Positions 21,353 to 32,460 of a stretch of 64,000 nt of DNA are shown one piece after another. A program made the translations under genes and the position numbers. Every line of letters starts with the position of its first letter. The first letter of the stretch is position 1. The notes below the pieces were generated by a model. It was given only the letters and a program-made list of their open reading frames with translations. It made no database searches and had not been told where the DNA came from. Source of the DNA: Hippopus hippopus (taxonomy: Eukaryota > Mollusca > Bivalvia > Cardiida > Cardiidae); assembly GCA_946811185.2 (NCBI GenBank), contig OX328109.1, forward strand, positions 14,420,255 to 14,484,254, in the 5' to 3' direction.

Positions 21353-21578
21353 TTTACTACACAATCATAAGTTTTCACGACCCTGAAAAAGAAAACTTTT
21401 GAAAACATCGCAGTAAAAAGAGAAAATGCTGGTAATTAGCAATTCTCCTTTTCCAACAGTGTTTTCTATAGTTCTCAAAACAGATTTCAGTTTCGGATTC
21501 AAATTTTATTTTGTCGTCTGCAATTGCTCTCAATTTGGATAAGTTAAAAATTTGTCTTTTGGTAAAGAGTTTAAGCCC
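21352..21578 (+). mobile_element. Family A hairpin MITE, copy 17
   Basis: Moderately diverged forward copy directly following the B/C chimera. Confidence 0.75.
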
Positions 21579-21589
21579 CAATAACAGCC

Positions 21590-21925
21590 AAAAGTAAACA
21601 ATGCAGGTTTTAAAATGAATTTGAATTAAAGGATCACGACCCCTAACTCATCGGTAAATATCGTGTAACATCGACATTTTCGTAAAGGCAATTCGGCTAA
21701 TCTCGGTAGCTTCCGTCTTTTAATATGAGAATTAGGGTTCGTAGACTCAATAACTCATCGGTAAATATCGTGTAACATCGACGTTTTCACAAAGGCTAAT
21801 CGGCCAATCTCGGCAGCTTCCGTCTATGAGAGTTAAGAGCCGTAGACCTTAAATAATACTTTTTAAAAGTATGGAAATTATTGTGAAGATGACAATCTGT
21901 TATTGTACGATCGGTCCCAGTGTCA
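21590..21925 (+). mobile_element. Family G fragment interrupted by a duplicated ~104-bp insert
   Basis: Family G sequence at 21590-21634 and 21845-21925 is split by two direct repeats (21647-21715 and 21751-21830). Each starts AACTCATCGGTAAATATCGT and includes CGGCAGCTTCCGTCT-like sequence. The insert is a separate small repeat, tandemly duplicated. Confidence 0.65.
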
Positions 21926-21993
21926 GTCGCTGGGCCTATGAGGTATTGGTACCTCAAGTGTTTCCGCGTTCCGACACGAAGTTTTTACCCTGA

Positions 21994-22685
21994 TAACGCA
22001 GGGTCCAAAAAATCCACTCGTCCGCTCGTATTTACGAGTGAGAAATGGGTGAGGACGAGTGAAATTTTAGTCATGGTCGTCCGACAGGACGAGTGGTAAA
22101 TAGGAGGTAGTAAACAAATAAGTTTTTCAGATGAATATTTAACTTACAGGAGACAAAACGGTCATTCCATTGTTAAAAAAGAGAATTAAGGGTATTCTGG
22201 AAATCAAATATTGAAACAGGACATAAAACCTGCTGGTACCCGCTCCAAATAAAGACCGGTTTCAAGTCGGCCTAATGATATAACCCGGGACATTTTCATT
22301 GCATACAGATGTTTTAATATGCCTCGGATAGATCTAATTCAATACGATTGACTTTGCTAATTTATTAAAACGATCGATATTAACAATAACGCAAATACTT
22401 TCCCGAAACCAGGTCCAAAAACTGTGTTGTTTTGGCTTTATTAATTTCTTATAACTTGACCGGACAAATGATACCGGATATTCAAACCCGGTATTTAATG
22501 TTCGTTGCTACGGGAGACAGTATGATTAGCATTTCCGTTTCGTCTGAAAAAAAAAAGCAGGAGTCAAATATTGGACAGGTTTTTCTCGTCGGATGAGTGA
22601 GGATCAAGGCAGGGCAAGTGTTTTTTCAAAGTCACTTGTCCTACAGGACGAGTGTCTTTTCCGGAAATTTTTGGACCCTGTAACG
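21994..22685. mobile_element. hAT-like non-autonomous element (682 bp)
   Basis: Body 21999-22680 with inverted ends CAGGGTCCAAAAA...TTTTTGGACCCTG. It is flanked by direct TAACG (21994-21998 and 22681-22685), with a possible longer imperfect duplication. Subterminal copies of GGACGAGTG and its complement occur near both ends (22018-22100 and 22585-22665). CAGGG-type termini are typical of hAT elements. No transposase frame. Confidence 0.75.
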
Positions 22686-22704
22686 CCCTTTTTTGAAGGG
22701 CCGA

Positions 22705-22978
22705 GATATTCGAGCCATGTTTTTAGAAAAGGGGGCTTAATGCATCTACAAAAATAGTTCATCCAGGTTAGACTGCACGGTCCGCACAGGCAGACTTGGG
22801 TCTCAACGTTTTGCTTTGGGTCAATTTTCTATATGTCAAAGGACCAGTGTACCGATTGATTCAGTTGGTTGTTAGACGAAACGGATTTATGGATCCTTAA
22901 TCACGTGATGACTTACTTGGTATAATGCACCAAGAAGATGCATTAAGCCCCCTTCTGCCAGAGCGCTTCTCATTTATT
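22705..22978 (-). mobile_element. Family D element, copy 4
   Basis: Reverse copy, diverged in the hairpin (CCAGGTTAGACTGCACGG / CCGCACAGGCAGACTTGG), flanked by the hAT-like element. Confidence 0.7.
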
Positions 22979-22989
22979 TCGAGATGTTA

Positions 22990-23200
22990 AATCCTTACCA
23001 AGTCATCTAATTATAGACTTGTCCAAATTGAAAGCGTTCGCAGACGACAAACTAATTGTGGTGCAAATAATGGGAGTCGTCATTGTCAGGGCAGAAAACA
23101 TTGTGGGAAAAGGAGAAAATGCTGGTTACCAGCATTTTCTCCTTTTCCCACAGTGTTTTCAAAAGGTCATTTCCTCATGGTCGTTAAAACTCGGAACTGC
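22990..23200 (-). mobile_element. Family A hairpin MITE, copy 18
   Basis: Reverse copy with a complete hairpin (about 23095-23158). Confidence 0.8.
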
Positions 23201-23394
23201 ATGCGAGAATATTACACAAAGTAGCGTTGCCAAGTGGTAAACATGGTGAATTTGCTATGTGGATGTTCCGGGTTCCATCTCAATGTTTACTGCTGATTTC
23301 ACGTGAGAGTGTCATTAGGCAAGTCACTGCAGAGGCCCAGCCTGATTCTGGTGCTCCAGGAACACTTGTATGATTAAGCTGTACGTGTGATATG

Positions 23395-23895
23395 GCTAAG
23401 AGTCGGCATAAGCTTTGGCGTTTGCGTTGGAGTCCGCGTTAGCTTCGGCGTTTGCGTTGGAGTCCGCGTTAGCTTCCGCGTTTGCGTTGGAGTCGGCATA
23501 AGCTTCGGCGTTTGCGTTGGAGTCGGCATAAGCTTCGGCGTTTGCGTTGGAGTCCGTGTTAGCTTCGGCGTTTGCGTTGGAGTCGGCATAAGCTTTGGCG
23601 TTTGCGTTGGAGTCCGCGTTAGCTTCGGTGTTTGCGTTGGAGTCGGCGTTAGCTTCGGCGTCGGCGTTGGAGTCGGCGTTAGCTTAGGCATCGGCGTTAA
23701 AGTCGGCGTTAGCTTAAGCGTCGGTATTTGAATCGGCATTAGCTTCGGCGTTGGTGTTTGAGTCGGCATTAGTTTCGGCGTTTGCTTTTGAGTCGGCGTT
23801 GGCTTCGGCGTCGGCATTGGAGTCGGCGTTAGCTTCGGCGTCGGCGTTGGAGTCGGCGTTTACATTCGGCGTTGGCGTTGGAGTCGGCGTTTACT
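23395..23895. repeat. 30-bp minisatellite with 12-bp substructure
   Basis: Tandem units of 30 bases (AGTCGGCATAAGCTTTGGCG then TTTGCGTTGG), about 16 copies, degrading to shorter GTCGGCGTTGGA units at the right edge. Because 30 is a multiple of three, both strands stay open for over 110 codons (PTPTQTPKLM type on the minus strand). This is simple-repeat behaviour, not evidence of a gene. Confidence 0.95.
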
Positions 23896-24288
23896 TTTAC
23901 ATCATAGTATTTTAAGAGCTAACATTTTCCAAACCATTTGAAAGATTTAGAACATATTTAGTATGATGATAATTATAGGTCCAAAAATTTCTTCAGGTCA
24001 TCTTATCCAATCTAAATGATTCGTTTGGTTCATATTTGGCTTGATGACAGATACAGGTCCAAAGTTTTATTGAGCAATATCCTGGCCGTGTCCATACCCA
24101 TAATCTTATGGTCAAAGTCATAGATTTTGAAATTTCTGTCTAGAGCTCCTATTTTTCTGACCGAATTTTCTGATTGCTACTCCCAACAAGCAACTTTTCC
24201 AGTGATGTCTGATGACAGCTGTTGTTCTGATAACCGACAGTACGGATGTGGAAGGACCGGGATAATATAATCAGCTACCTGTAGTAAA
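23896..24288. other. Single-copy stretch, nothing assigned
   Basis: No splice-flanked frame seen. Resembles ordinary intergenic or intronic DNA. Confidence 0.4.
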
Positions 24289-24289
24289 C

Positions 24290-24508
24290 TCTTTACCAAA
24301 CGAAATAATTTGAGAATGGTCGAAATTGAAAACATTTGCAGACAACAAAATAAATGTGATTGACAAATTGGAATTTGTTTTAGGAAGGGAAGAAAACATT
24401 GCGGAAAAAGGAGAAAATGCTCCAGCATTTTCTCCTTTTCCCACAATGTTTTCAAAAAACTTTCTTTTCAGGGTCGTTGAAAGTCAGGATTGTGTGGTAA
24501 AGGGTTAA
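24290..24508 (-). mobile_element. Family A hairpin MITE, copy 19
   Basis: Reverse copy; the hairpin centre has lost GGTAACC so the arms meet at TGCTCCAGCA. Confidence 0.8.
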
Positions 24509-24509
24509 A

Positions 24510-24860
24510 AGATACATCCTTGCAGCTACAGAGAAGAAAAAAATGCTGTTGTAACTTGATAGTGTGTAGAATGGCTCAGAATTTAGTCGGATGTGTAAAT
24601 ACATGTATAGATAAATTACCTATATACATTGTGTAAGGGATGGGGAAACTCGAGGGATTTGTCTTCGATTTAAAACCTGAAACATCAAAAGTGAAGGCCT
24701 CCAGAAAATGAAGTGCATTTTTTTATCAGTCGTAATCTGTGCAACCTTGCAAACGTCTAGGGCAATATTTGGCATGAAGATACAAGAATGTTTATAGTTT
24801 GATAAAATAAAGATGAAATAGGTCAAAAACTGGCTGACAACGAGTATAGATGTCTGTTTA
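24510..24860 (-). mobile_element. Family R element, copy 2
   Basis: Inverted copy directly joined to family A on both sides (AAAGATACATCCTTGCAGC ... AGATGTCTGTTTAAC). Confidence 0.75.
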
Positions 24861-25083
24861 ACTCTTTACCACACAATCCCGACTTTAGCTACCCTGTCAA
24901 TGAGGGCTTCTGAAAACATTTTTGGGAAATGAGAAAATGCTGTTAACCACAATTTCTCCGCTTTCCACGATATTTTCTACCTTATCAAAGATAGAAATCG
25001 TCATTTGAGCTACATCGAATTTATCGTCGGCAATTGCTGTCAGTTTGGTCCAGTCCAACATTTTGTCGTTAGGTGAAGAGTTA
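24858..25083 (+). mobile_element. Family A MITE, copy 20
   Basis: Forward copy with a degraded hairpin, TTAA at both edges. Confidence 0.8.
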
Positions 25084-25267
25084 AGGACTGAACAGGGATG
25101 GTGGTTAAGATAGCTAACCTTTGTACTACCGTTAGCAACGACCAAAGATGTTTTTTGTGGACATTGCAAAGCAAGATCAGCCTGCACATACGTGCAGTCT
25201 GATCTTGCTCCACACTCTCCGCTGCTCTACCAGATGTTTTGGTCAGTAACATTCATTCGATGGAAGA

Positions 25268-25545
25268 AGATAAACGAGCTATGCTCTGACTAAACGGGGC
25301 TTAATGCATCCTCGTAACGCATTATACCAAACCAGTCATCGCCGTATTATAGATTCATAAAATTCGTTTTGTAGAACAACCGATTGAATCATGAGGTAAA
25401 CTGGTTTTTTGATATGCAGAAAATTTATCAAAAGCAAAAAGTTTCGGCCCCAGGTCAGCCTGCGCGGTCCACGCAGGCTGACCTTGGTCGATACTTTTTG
25501 CAAATGCAGTAAGTCCCCCTTTTCACAGAGTATGATTCAAATGTA
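25268..25545 (+). mobile_element. Family D element, copy 5
   Basis: Near complete: GAGCTATGCTCTGAC start, hairpin CAGGTCAGCCTGCGCGG at about 25454-25490, ending CACAGAGTATGATTC. Confidence 0.8.
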
Positions 25546-25639
25546 TTTGTTCAATTGTCAATACCTTCACTACAGCAGGGTAAGTGTTTATTACGGCATG
25601 TGTTGTCGGCTTCTGATAAAATCGCTTGTGACCCTTCAC

Positions 25640-25800
25640 AAAACAGACCGGTGTTTCACCGATCCTTTAGAAAGAGGCTTTGAAAAATCATCATGGAAAA
25701 AGTAGAAAATGCTGGTAACCAGCGTTTTCTACTTTTGCTGCATCGTTTTCATCTCTTCCAAATGCAAATCTTTCTAGCCAAATTTGGTAAGTTGTCTAGT
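25640..25800 (+). mobile_element. Family A-related element, variant core
   Basis: Keeps GAAAATGCTGGTAACCAGCG at the centre, but the arms read AAAGTAG rather than AAAAGGAG and the outer parts differ. A third subfamily. Confidence 0.6.
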
Positions 25801-25821
25801 ATTGCTTCTAATCTGTAACCT

Positions 25822-26022
25822 GTTAAATAAGTTAAATGAAACTTTCAAGCCGATAGTAAAAACCCCGAATAATGCTATTTCACAAAAAAAAAAAATTTGG
25901 AGAAATCTATCTCCTTAACGGACAGTGTAGATACAAGATCAGACTGCACGTTCCGTGCAGTCTTATCCTGATCTACACTGTCCGCAAAAGGTCATTGAGT
26001 CTCGCTTAGTACCCTAAGGGTG
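25822..26022 (-). mobile_element. Family B hairpin MITE, copy 7
   Basis: Reverse copy with complete hairpin (about 25935-25975). Confidence 0.85.
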
Positions 26023-26851
26023 ACTATAGACCAGTCTAAAGTTTTGTCGTTTTGTACAGTCGAAATACCCAATGGACTCTCCCTGAATGTACCCATGGGG
26101 ATCGGGAGACAGAGAAAAAAAAAAAACCATTGGACCGGCCAAGAATATGATGTAGAGCCTGCTTCTCGAAATATAATATCTATAATTTCAATAAATGTCA
26201 AAAGGTATTTTTTATCCTTATTTCAAACGCTAAGATTAACTCTTCTCTGAATATCCATTAGATAAAGCGGAAATCCGACAAGCAGTCAGGATCACGTGTA
26301 CAGGGTATTGTCACGTGATCGATACCGCGGCCTTTCATTGGTCGATGGTCGAAGAGCCACATGTACGCATTTTAAAGTCGCAATATTGGTTACTGGTTTC
26401 TATTCTCACCTACTCTGCCGAAGTGTCGAAATTGTAAGGTTTTGAAGGTTTTGTGTTATATAGGATAAAATTCAACCTACATGGAGATTTTCATTCAGTT
26501 TGAACGAAGAAAATGTCGAGCTTTTGAAAACTATATTTATAAGAATTTTTTGCTACACATCGGGAAATATATATCCAAGTCTAGAATTGATCTTCCACGC
26601 AGTCTGATCTTGATCTACACTTTCCACAAAAGCAGCTGAAGTTATCACATAATTAGAAGGGTTAGGTTTTTGCACACATGATTTACTTCGACCACGAGAC
26701 AGTTACATAACATAATTTATCACGAATTTTAATGACTGTAAATGTTAATTTCGTTATTTCTGATATTTATGCAGTTGGTCGAATGCTGTAAGGTTATATA
26801 CACTGAATTTCTGTCTTTGATTTGTGAATCATTTCTCTTAGACAAAATCAG
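26023..26851. other. Mostly single-copy stretch
   Basis: Contains an inverted pair GATCACGTG ... CACGTGATC (26290-26322) enclosing two E-box cores, and a family B scrap (about 26590-26640). No exon recognised. Confidence 0.4.
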
Positions 26852-27032
26852 CTCTTAACTGGCTAGATAAGTGAAATAAGTGAAATGAAACGGGGGGGGG
26901 AGGGGAAGGGATATCTCCTTATCGGAGAGTGTAGATTCAAGATCAGACTGCACGTTCTGTGCAGCCTGATCTTGGATATACACTATCCGCAAAAGGCAAA
27001 AGGTAACCGGATGACGTTTTGATGCTAAAGGG
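26852..27032 (-). mobile_element. Family B hairpin MITE, copy 8
   Basis: Reverse copy with a poly-G expansion where most copies have the A/C-rich block. Confidence 0.8.
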
Positions 27033-27134
27033 TAAAGAAGTAAATTGGTGGAATATTTTTATATGATTACATGTGGCGAATAAAAGATATGATAAATCGC
27101 GTCATGTCTAACCAGGAGTCGATAGATATGGGTC

Positions 27135-27525
27135 AAGGCACTTTAAAGTAATAATTAAAGGCCAGATGTAAACAAAGCGAGTGTTTAAATGCATTTGAAT
27201 TTATATCATGCCATTTAAAAGTATGGAAATTATTGTGAAGATGACAATCTGTCATTGTACGGTCGGTCCAAGTGTTAGTCGCTGACAGAGAAATAAATTT
27301 CAAAACTAGGTTAAAACCTGCCAGGTAGCTGTGTCTTTTGTTCACATTTTTGCCCGATTTTAAAATTATTTTTTTCTGCCAGCGACTAACATATGGCCCG
27401 ACCACACGATAACAAACTGTCATCTCCACAATATTTTCCATACTTTTAAATGGTATGAATGAAATTTAAATGTATAATGACACCTGATTTGATATTTTGG
27501 CCTTTACTGGGCCTTTAATGCAATG
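27135..27525 (+). mobile_element. Family G element, copy 4
   Basis: Complete copy from TTAAAGGCCAGATG to GGGCCTTTAATG with both inverted arms. Confidence 0.8.
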
Positions 27526-27619
27526 ATTACAGTGGGACGAACTGTTTATTACAAATGCTTATATTCTATCAATATCAGGCGTATTCCAGATTTGCCTGCA
27601 AGTCTGTGCTGTCTGATCT

Positions 27620-27830
27620 TAACGCTTAGGCTGCTAGGCGCGTCTCACTGACCTTTTGCGGACAGTGTAGATCAAGATCAGACTGCACAGAATGTGCAGT
27701 CTGATCTTGGATCTACACTGTCCGATAACGAGACACCTTCCCCCTAAAAAATACATTTGAAATAGTAAAATTTGGGCTTTTACCATCGGCTTATAAGTTT
27801 CATTTCAGTTTTTTAGCAGGTTAAGGGAAA
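27620..27830 (+). mobile_element. Family B hairpin MITE, copy 9
   Basis: Complete forward copy, hairpin at about 27674-27712. Confidence 0.85.
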
Positions 27831-28014
27831 AGCCTGGCTTTTTCTATTGCAAATCGTTACAACAACAAATTTAGAATCAGTGGTTGTTATTTCTATTTAT
27901 CTGGATACATTTTAGTTCCCTATGTTTAACATTCTCTTGGAAGGATAATTTGATTTATTAGTACTAATAGTAGTAGTAGTCACTTTTATTATCATCCAGT
28001 TATCCATGGTCGAG

Positions 28015-28290
28015 CTTCGCAAGTTGACTTGTAGCGGGTAGGGTTGGTTGACAGAACTCAAGGCTCGCTCAGACATGTTTCCGAGGATTGATAAAAGTCA
28101 TTGTAACGAGGTCTCATAAAGCCAGACCGACTTTGATTATTTAAGAAAGTAGCGAACGGGATGAAAAGAATGCTGCACAAAATACTGGATAAAGAAATTC
28201 AGAAAAACATTGATAGGTGCACTGTCCGTTGCGATATATATGAAATACCTTTGGTGATAGAAAAACCCAATAATCAAGCAATTATTTGTT
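28015..28290 (+). mobile_element. SINE family E, old copy
   Basis: Diverged: CCGAGGATTGATAAAAGTCA, ATTGATAGGTGCACTG and GCGATATATATGAAATA blocks are recognisable; the head is poor. Confidence 0.55.
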
Positions 28291-28294
28291 ATAA

Positions 28295-28496
28295 TTCTTA
28301 GCCTGCCAAGTAAAATAAAATGTCAGGCCGAGAGTAAAAATCCGAATAATGCTATTTGCAACTTATTTTATGGAGAAAAATATCTCCTTAACGGTCAGTG
28401 TAGATCCAAGATCAGACTGCACGTTCTGTGCAGTCTGATCTTGATCTACACTGTACGCAAAAGGTCAGTGAGTCGCGTTTAACAGCTTAACGGCTA
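28295..28496 (-). mobile_element. Family B hairpin MITE, copy 10
   Basis: Reverse copy immediately upstream of the putative carbonic-anhydrase promoter region. Confidence 0.85.
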
Positions 28497-28746
28497 ATAA
28501 CAATACATCATTTTTTTCCTTGTGTCTTCTCTACTCGATACAGTAAATAATATCGACAACACGGTCAATGTAACATCGAAATCGATCGACAGTTAGACAA
28601 TTAGGCTCGGACGATTAACTCGGTCTTATTAGAAGATTATAAGGACGGTTTTTTCGCTTGTAAAACATCGTAGAGACATAAACCTTTCAATTTAAAAAAA
28701 AAAAGAACTTTGTGCCAAAACGGAATCAGGGAAATACAGCAAAAAA

Positions 28747-28819
28747 ATGAGGCGACCTAGTCTGTTTGTTTTCATATTTCTGGTGGCAGAGAGAATCGGA
28801 CATGTTCATGGAAGTGCTG
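28747..28819 (+). CDS. Signal-peptide exon of a putative alpha-carbonic anhydrase gene
   Basis: ATG opens 24 codons plus one base. The product MRRPSLFVFIFLVAERIG then HVHGSA has a basic start, a hydrophobic core (residues 6-14) and small residues for cleavage near 22-24, i.e. a secretory signal peptide. The exon ends at a consensus donor GGTAAGT (28820) in phase 1. The downstream mini-exon at 63152-63181 also starts in phase 1. Many secreted and membrane alpha-carbonic anhydrase genes have this pattern of a signal-peptide exon then a very short exon. The exon boundary is well supported; the linkage to the mini-exon across 34.3 kb is inference. The 5' region (28500-28746) holds a possible TATA-like ATTATAAGG near 28635. 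Confidence 0.55.
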
Positions 28820-28848
28820 GTAAGTTAAATTTATCCATTCTGCTCCGT

Positions 28849-28872
28849 CTCTCTCTCTCTCTCTCTCTCTTC
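28849..28872. repeat. (CT)n microsatellite
   Basis: TCTCTCTCTCTCTCTC run just inside the intron. Together with the following CTATTTCAG it mimics an acceptor, but use of it would make an intron of only about 60 bases and run into a SINE. Confidence 0.8.
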
Positions 28873-28979
28873 TATTTCAGATCTTTTCATTCTCTTTTCG
28901 TCCCTCTATCAGGCTTTAATTATTCTGTCTTTGTCCTTCCATGGCTTTCTCGTAGAGGCATTGATTTATGACCATGAAA

Positions 28980-29215
28980 TGAGGGTCCTATTTGGCTCAG
29001 TGGTAAAGTGTAGGAGTCGTAACCTGGAAACCCTGGATTGGAGCCTCACTGGAAGCACTGGGCCTTTATTGGGACGGTCCTTGGGTAAGACACCTTAGAG
29101 CCCTTGCCTGGCACTGAAGAAACCCAGGACATACGAGACATGAGTAAGCTGTTGCCGTGATTTGACTGAAATATTGTTGAAAGCTGCGTAAAACACCATT
29201 CAATCAATCAACTTT
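28980..29215 (+). mobile_element. tRNA-headed SINE, fourth type
   Basis: Head GGCTCAGTGGTAAAGTG with TGGATTGGAGCC as a degenerate B box. The body has GGGACGGTCCTTGGGTAAG, and the tail GTAAAACACCATTCAATC joins the (AATC)n class. Confidence 0.65.
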
Positions 29216-29284
29216 AATCAGAGAGTCCGGGTTTCGACCTCTTGAGTAATGGCCCGGTTCACGTGGCTATATGACTGCAGTAGC

Positions 29285-29492
29285 GATAAAAGTATCTCTA
29301 CAGAAAGCTTTTGAAAACATTGTGGGAAAAGGAGAAAATGCTGGTAACCAGCATTTTCTCCTTTTCCCGCAATGTTTTCTGCTCTAATCATGGACAAATT
29401 CCATCATTTAAGTCACCTTTGATTTCTCGTCTGCAGATGCTTTGATTTCGGGCAATTCTAGAATTTTGTCGTTTGGTAGTAAAGAGTTAAAA
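29285..29492 (+). mobile_element. Family A MITE, copy 22
   Basis: Left end truncated (starts at the AGCTTTTGAAAACATTG block); hairpin and right end with GAGTTAA are complete. Confidence 0.8.
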
Positions 29493-29567
29493 CAAAAATT
29501 GAGCGATTGGCATGAGATAACTGAAATATTGTTGAAAGCGAAGAAAACACAGTTTACCTTATCCTGC

Positions 29568-29796
29568 TAAATAAGTGACACGGAAGTTTCAAGCCGACAG
29601 AAAAGAACCGAAATTCTGCAATTTCAGCGTTTTTCTTTTTTCTTTTTTTTTTTCTTTTTTTTTGGGGGGGGGGGGGTACGATATCTCCTTATAGGACAGA
29701 GTAGATCCAAGATCAGACTGCACGTTCTGTGCAGTCTGATCTTGATCGACACTGTCCGCAAAAGGTCCTCGAGTCGCGCTTTAGAAGCCTAAAGGT
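29568..29796 (-). mobile_element. Family B hairpin MITE, copy 11
   Basis: Reverse copy with T- and G-homopolymer expansions (29636-29677). Confidence 0.85.
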
Positions 29797-29964
29797 TAAA
29801 AAAAATCGGTTTTATTTCTATTCTCTTACTGTTTGTTCGATCATATATGTTCAGAGTTTCTGATCCTCTGTCGTTCTCGATATTTCTTTTCCTTGTTACG
29901 TGCTGTCTTACATGTATGTACAATAAAACGTATACAAGTCAAAGTGCGTTTAAGTCACAGAATT

Positions 29965-30189
29965 TAAGGATAGGGCACACTAATGGGATTCGTGTAACAT
30001 TGCCTTTCATCGCCAAAAAAACACGTACGGATTCGGCTAAGAGTCGGGTAATCCGTAATCGATGCGGGGAAGCAGCATCTATCGGTGGATCAATTACGGA
30101 TTACCCGAGTCTTGGCCGAATCCGTACGTTTTTTCGGCGACGGAAGGCGATGTTACACGAATCCCATTAGTGTGCCCTATCCTTAACTT
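29965..30189. mobile_element. Family C long palindrome, copy 3 (best copy)
   Basis: TTAAGGATAGGGCACAC to GTGCCCTATCCTTAA, with arms pairing over about 100 bases. TTAA occurs at both edges, indicating a TTAA target like families A and B. Confidence 0.85.
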
Positions 30190-30302
30190 GAATTATTCGT
30201 AGTCAAAAATTTCCCTCAAAGCTAATACCAAACTGCATCATCACGGGGTTGAATCCTACTAAAATAATGAAAATCCAACCTCTATTAAAAGCAAAGGAGC
30301 TC

Positions 30303-30663
30303 GGCCGAGTAGCTCAGTGGTTAGCGTATCTGACACGTGACCTGGGGGTTGTGAGTTCGAAACGCGGTTGAAGCAAGCTTTCTTGCCTTGCCACCCCAGT
30401 ACTGGCCCGGCCTGGTAGCTCAGTGTTAAGCGTATCTGACTCGTGAACTGGGGATTGTGAGTTCAATACCCGGTTGAGGCAAACTTTCTTCGTGGCGATT
30501 TTTCGCTTCTCACCTCTGATGCGTGTGAGAAAAGTAGTCTGTGGCTTGGAAAGAAAGTTGTGTCAGCACTGGTGTGAGAAAGCATGGAAACACATGCGTA
30601 GGTGCACTGACCGCCCTGATATGACCTTAGAAACTGTTAAAACGGCGTTAGAAAAGATGCTTT
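30303..30663 (+). mobile_element. SINE family F with duplicated tRNA-like head
   Basis: Two heads in tandem (30305-30405 and 30413-30490). Each has GTAGCTCAGTGGTTAGCG-like A box sequence and GTTCGAAACG/GTTCAATACCC B box sequence, with one body and a GTTAAAACGGCGTTAGAA tail. Such dimeric heads arise by template switching. Confidence 0.8.
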
Positions 30664-30880
30664 AACTCTTTACCAGACGACAAAATTTTTGTCCAAATTG
30701 AAATCACTTGCAGACGACAATTTCAGTGTGATTAAAATGGTGCAATTTTCCTTTGATAGGATAGAAAACATTGTGGGAAAAGGAGAAAATGCTGGTTACC
30801 AGCATTTTCTCCTTTTCCCACAATGTTTTCTAAAGGCTCCTTTCTCAGGATCGTTAAAAGTCGGCATTGTGCTCAATTCA
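30663..30880 (-). mobile_element. Family A MITE, copy 23
   Basis: Reverse copy; perfect-looking hairpin (about 30766-30828). Confidence 0.85.
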
Positions 30881-31467
30881 CCATGTATACCTATCGTGTT
30901 TTCTTGTACCATCTCCCTGGTGTCCTTTAGTTTAAACATATTTTACATGGATTGAGAAACAAGTTCTTGCAACTTGTACTAATCTCTCTCGATTCTGCTT
31001 CCTGGGAACTACACCAGTACTCGCACCGACTGAAGGGGCCAATGAACGGTCCCTAAGTTGACACCCGCTCCCGGGAACCGAACTCAGGACCTTATGGTTG
31101 CGATGCCGACGCTTCACTTTGCGACCACGGACACTCAGACTGGGTTCAAACCTAGTTCAGACAAAATTGAATGAAAATAATTGTCTTTCAGTCATAGGTA
31201 TAAAATAAATTTTAGGAATAAAAATAAATTTTAGAAATAAAATATTAAAAAAAAAAAATACGTGAAATTTTGATAAAAATTTCTGTTTTATTTCAATCTT
31301 TGTACATTGGTTTTAGATATGAAAAACTTGTACCTTCAGTTTAATTATTAACTTCAATTATATTCTTTCACAATTTGTTGACCTGGAAAGGCTGGCTGTT
31401 TCTAAGTCAGCTTGTTATGTGAATAAAATTCTGATCAAGTGAGATGTAGGTTGGTTGTTTAAACTTT
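30881..31467. other. Non-coding stretch with a SINE-like scrap
   Basis: 30950-31140 looks like the complement of a tRNA-type head (GGTTGCGATGCCGACGCTTC ... CCGGGAACCGAACTC), i.e. an old reverse SINE. The rest is A-rich. Confidence 0.4.
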
Positions 31468-31668
31468 AATTTATCCTTTGCCACACTATCCTGAATTCTA
31501 ACGAATTTGAAGTTGACAGATTTTGAAAACATTGTGTGAAAAGGAGAAAATGCTGGTAACCAGCATTTTCTCCTTTTCCCACAATGTTTTCTGTCTTTTT
31601 AGGGACAAAGAGCTATATTCCCCTTTTAATATGGACAAGTCTAGAATTGTGTTGTGTGGTAAAAGGTT
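31468..31668 (+). mobile_element. Family A MITE, copy 24
   Basis: Forward copy with an intact hairpin; the right part is shortened. Confidence 0.8.
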
Positions 31669-31721
31669 GAAAAAAAATCTTTCATGATAAGAGGTGAAAG
31701 TCAACAAGAAATTTTATTTAG

Positions 31722-31915
31722 GCCCGTATACACCAACCATTCCAAAAAACCACCTCAATCTCATTCTCAGTATAATTTTCTATATTCGAAAGTAAATCGA
31801 AAGTAACACAACTTTGGATTGGTTAAACATGTTGGTTTAGCCAATCAGAAGTAGTGTTTCTTTCTAAACCTAGAATAATACTAAGAATGAAACTAGGAAT
31901 GGTTGGTGAATATGA
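31722..31915. mobile_element. Family H palindromic element, copy 2
   Basis: GCCCGTATACACCAACCATT ... AATGGTTGGTGAATA with central GATTGGTTAAAC / GTTTAGCCAATC. Confidence 0.8.
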
Positions 31916-31947
31916 CGAATTCGAAGGTAATTCAAGTAAGCCTAAGT

Positions 31948-32085
31948 TCTTTAACAGGGTAGAAAACGTTGTGGGAAAAGTCGAAAATTCTGGTAACAGG
32001 CATTTACTCCTTTTCCACAACGTTTTCGTATGTTTTCACCGTCAGGTTCGTTAAAAATCGGAATAGTGTGGTAACTGATGGTTAA
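31948..32085 (-). mobile_element. Family A MITE, partial
   Basis: Hairpin and one end (GTGTGGTAACTGATGG) only; fused to family H on its left. Confidence 0.7.
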
Positions 32086-32460
32086 AAATATATCTATACT
32101 TGAACTCGTTTTCAACCTGTTTTAAGTCAATTCTTTTTATTTTTATCAAACTTTCATCATTCTTGTATCTCAATGCCAAATGTTGCCTCTGATGGTTGCA
32201 AGGTTCCACAGATCACGATGGATAGAAAATGCATTTCATTTTCTTGAAGCCATCAAAGAAATCACTGTTGCGACGTTTCCGGTTTTAAAACGAAGATTTC
32301 CAAAATATGCATTTATCCCTTACGCTTTATATATCAGTAATCTATGTTTACACAGCTGATACAGCTGACTGTATTCTGAACCATTTTATAGTCTATCAAA
32401 ATATAACAGCGTTTTTTTTTTTCTGGCTGTAAAGATGTATCTTTAAGAGCATAAATTTTC
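32085..32460 (+). mobile_element. Family R element, copy 3
   Basis: Forward copy, moderately diverged, ending GTAAAGATGTATCTTTAAG. Confidence 0.7.

Noticed and set aside
23374..23817. 147-codon Pro/Thr/Lys-repeat frame (minus strand) and its plus-strand mirror
   Set aside because: Both are produced by the 30-bp minisatellite; there is no start context, splice site or non-repetitive coding sequence.
28881..29097. Alternative second exon after acceptor CTCTTCTATTTCAG close to the signal-peptide exon
   Set aside because: The intron would be only about 60 bases and the frame runs into a SINE; the mini-exon at 63152 is better.
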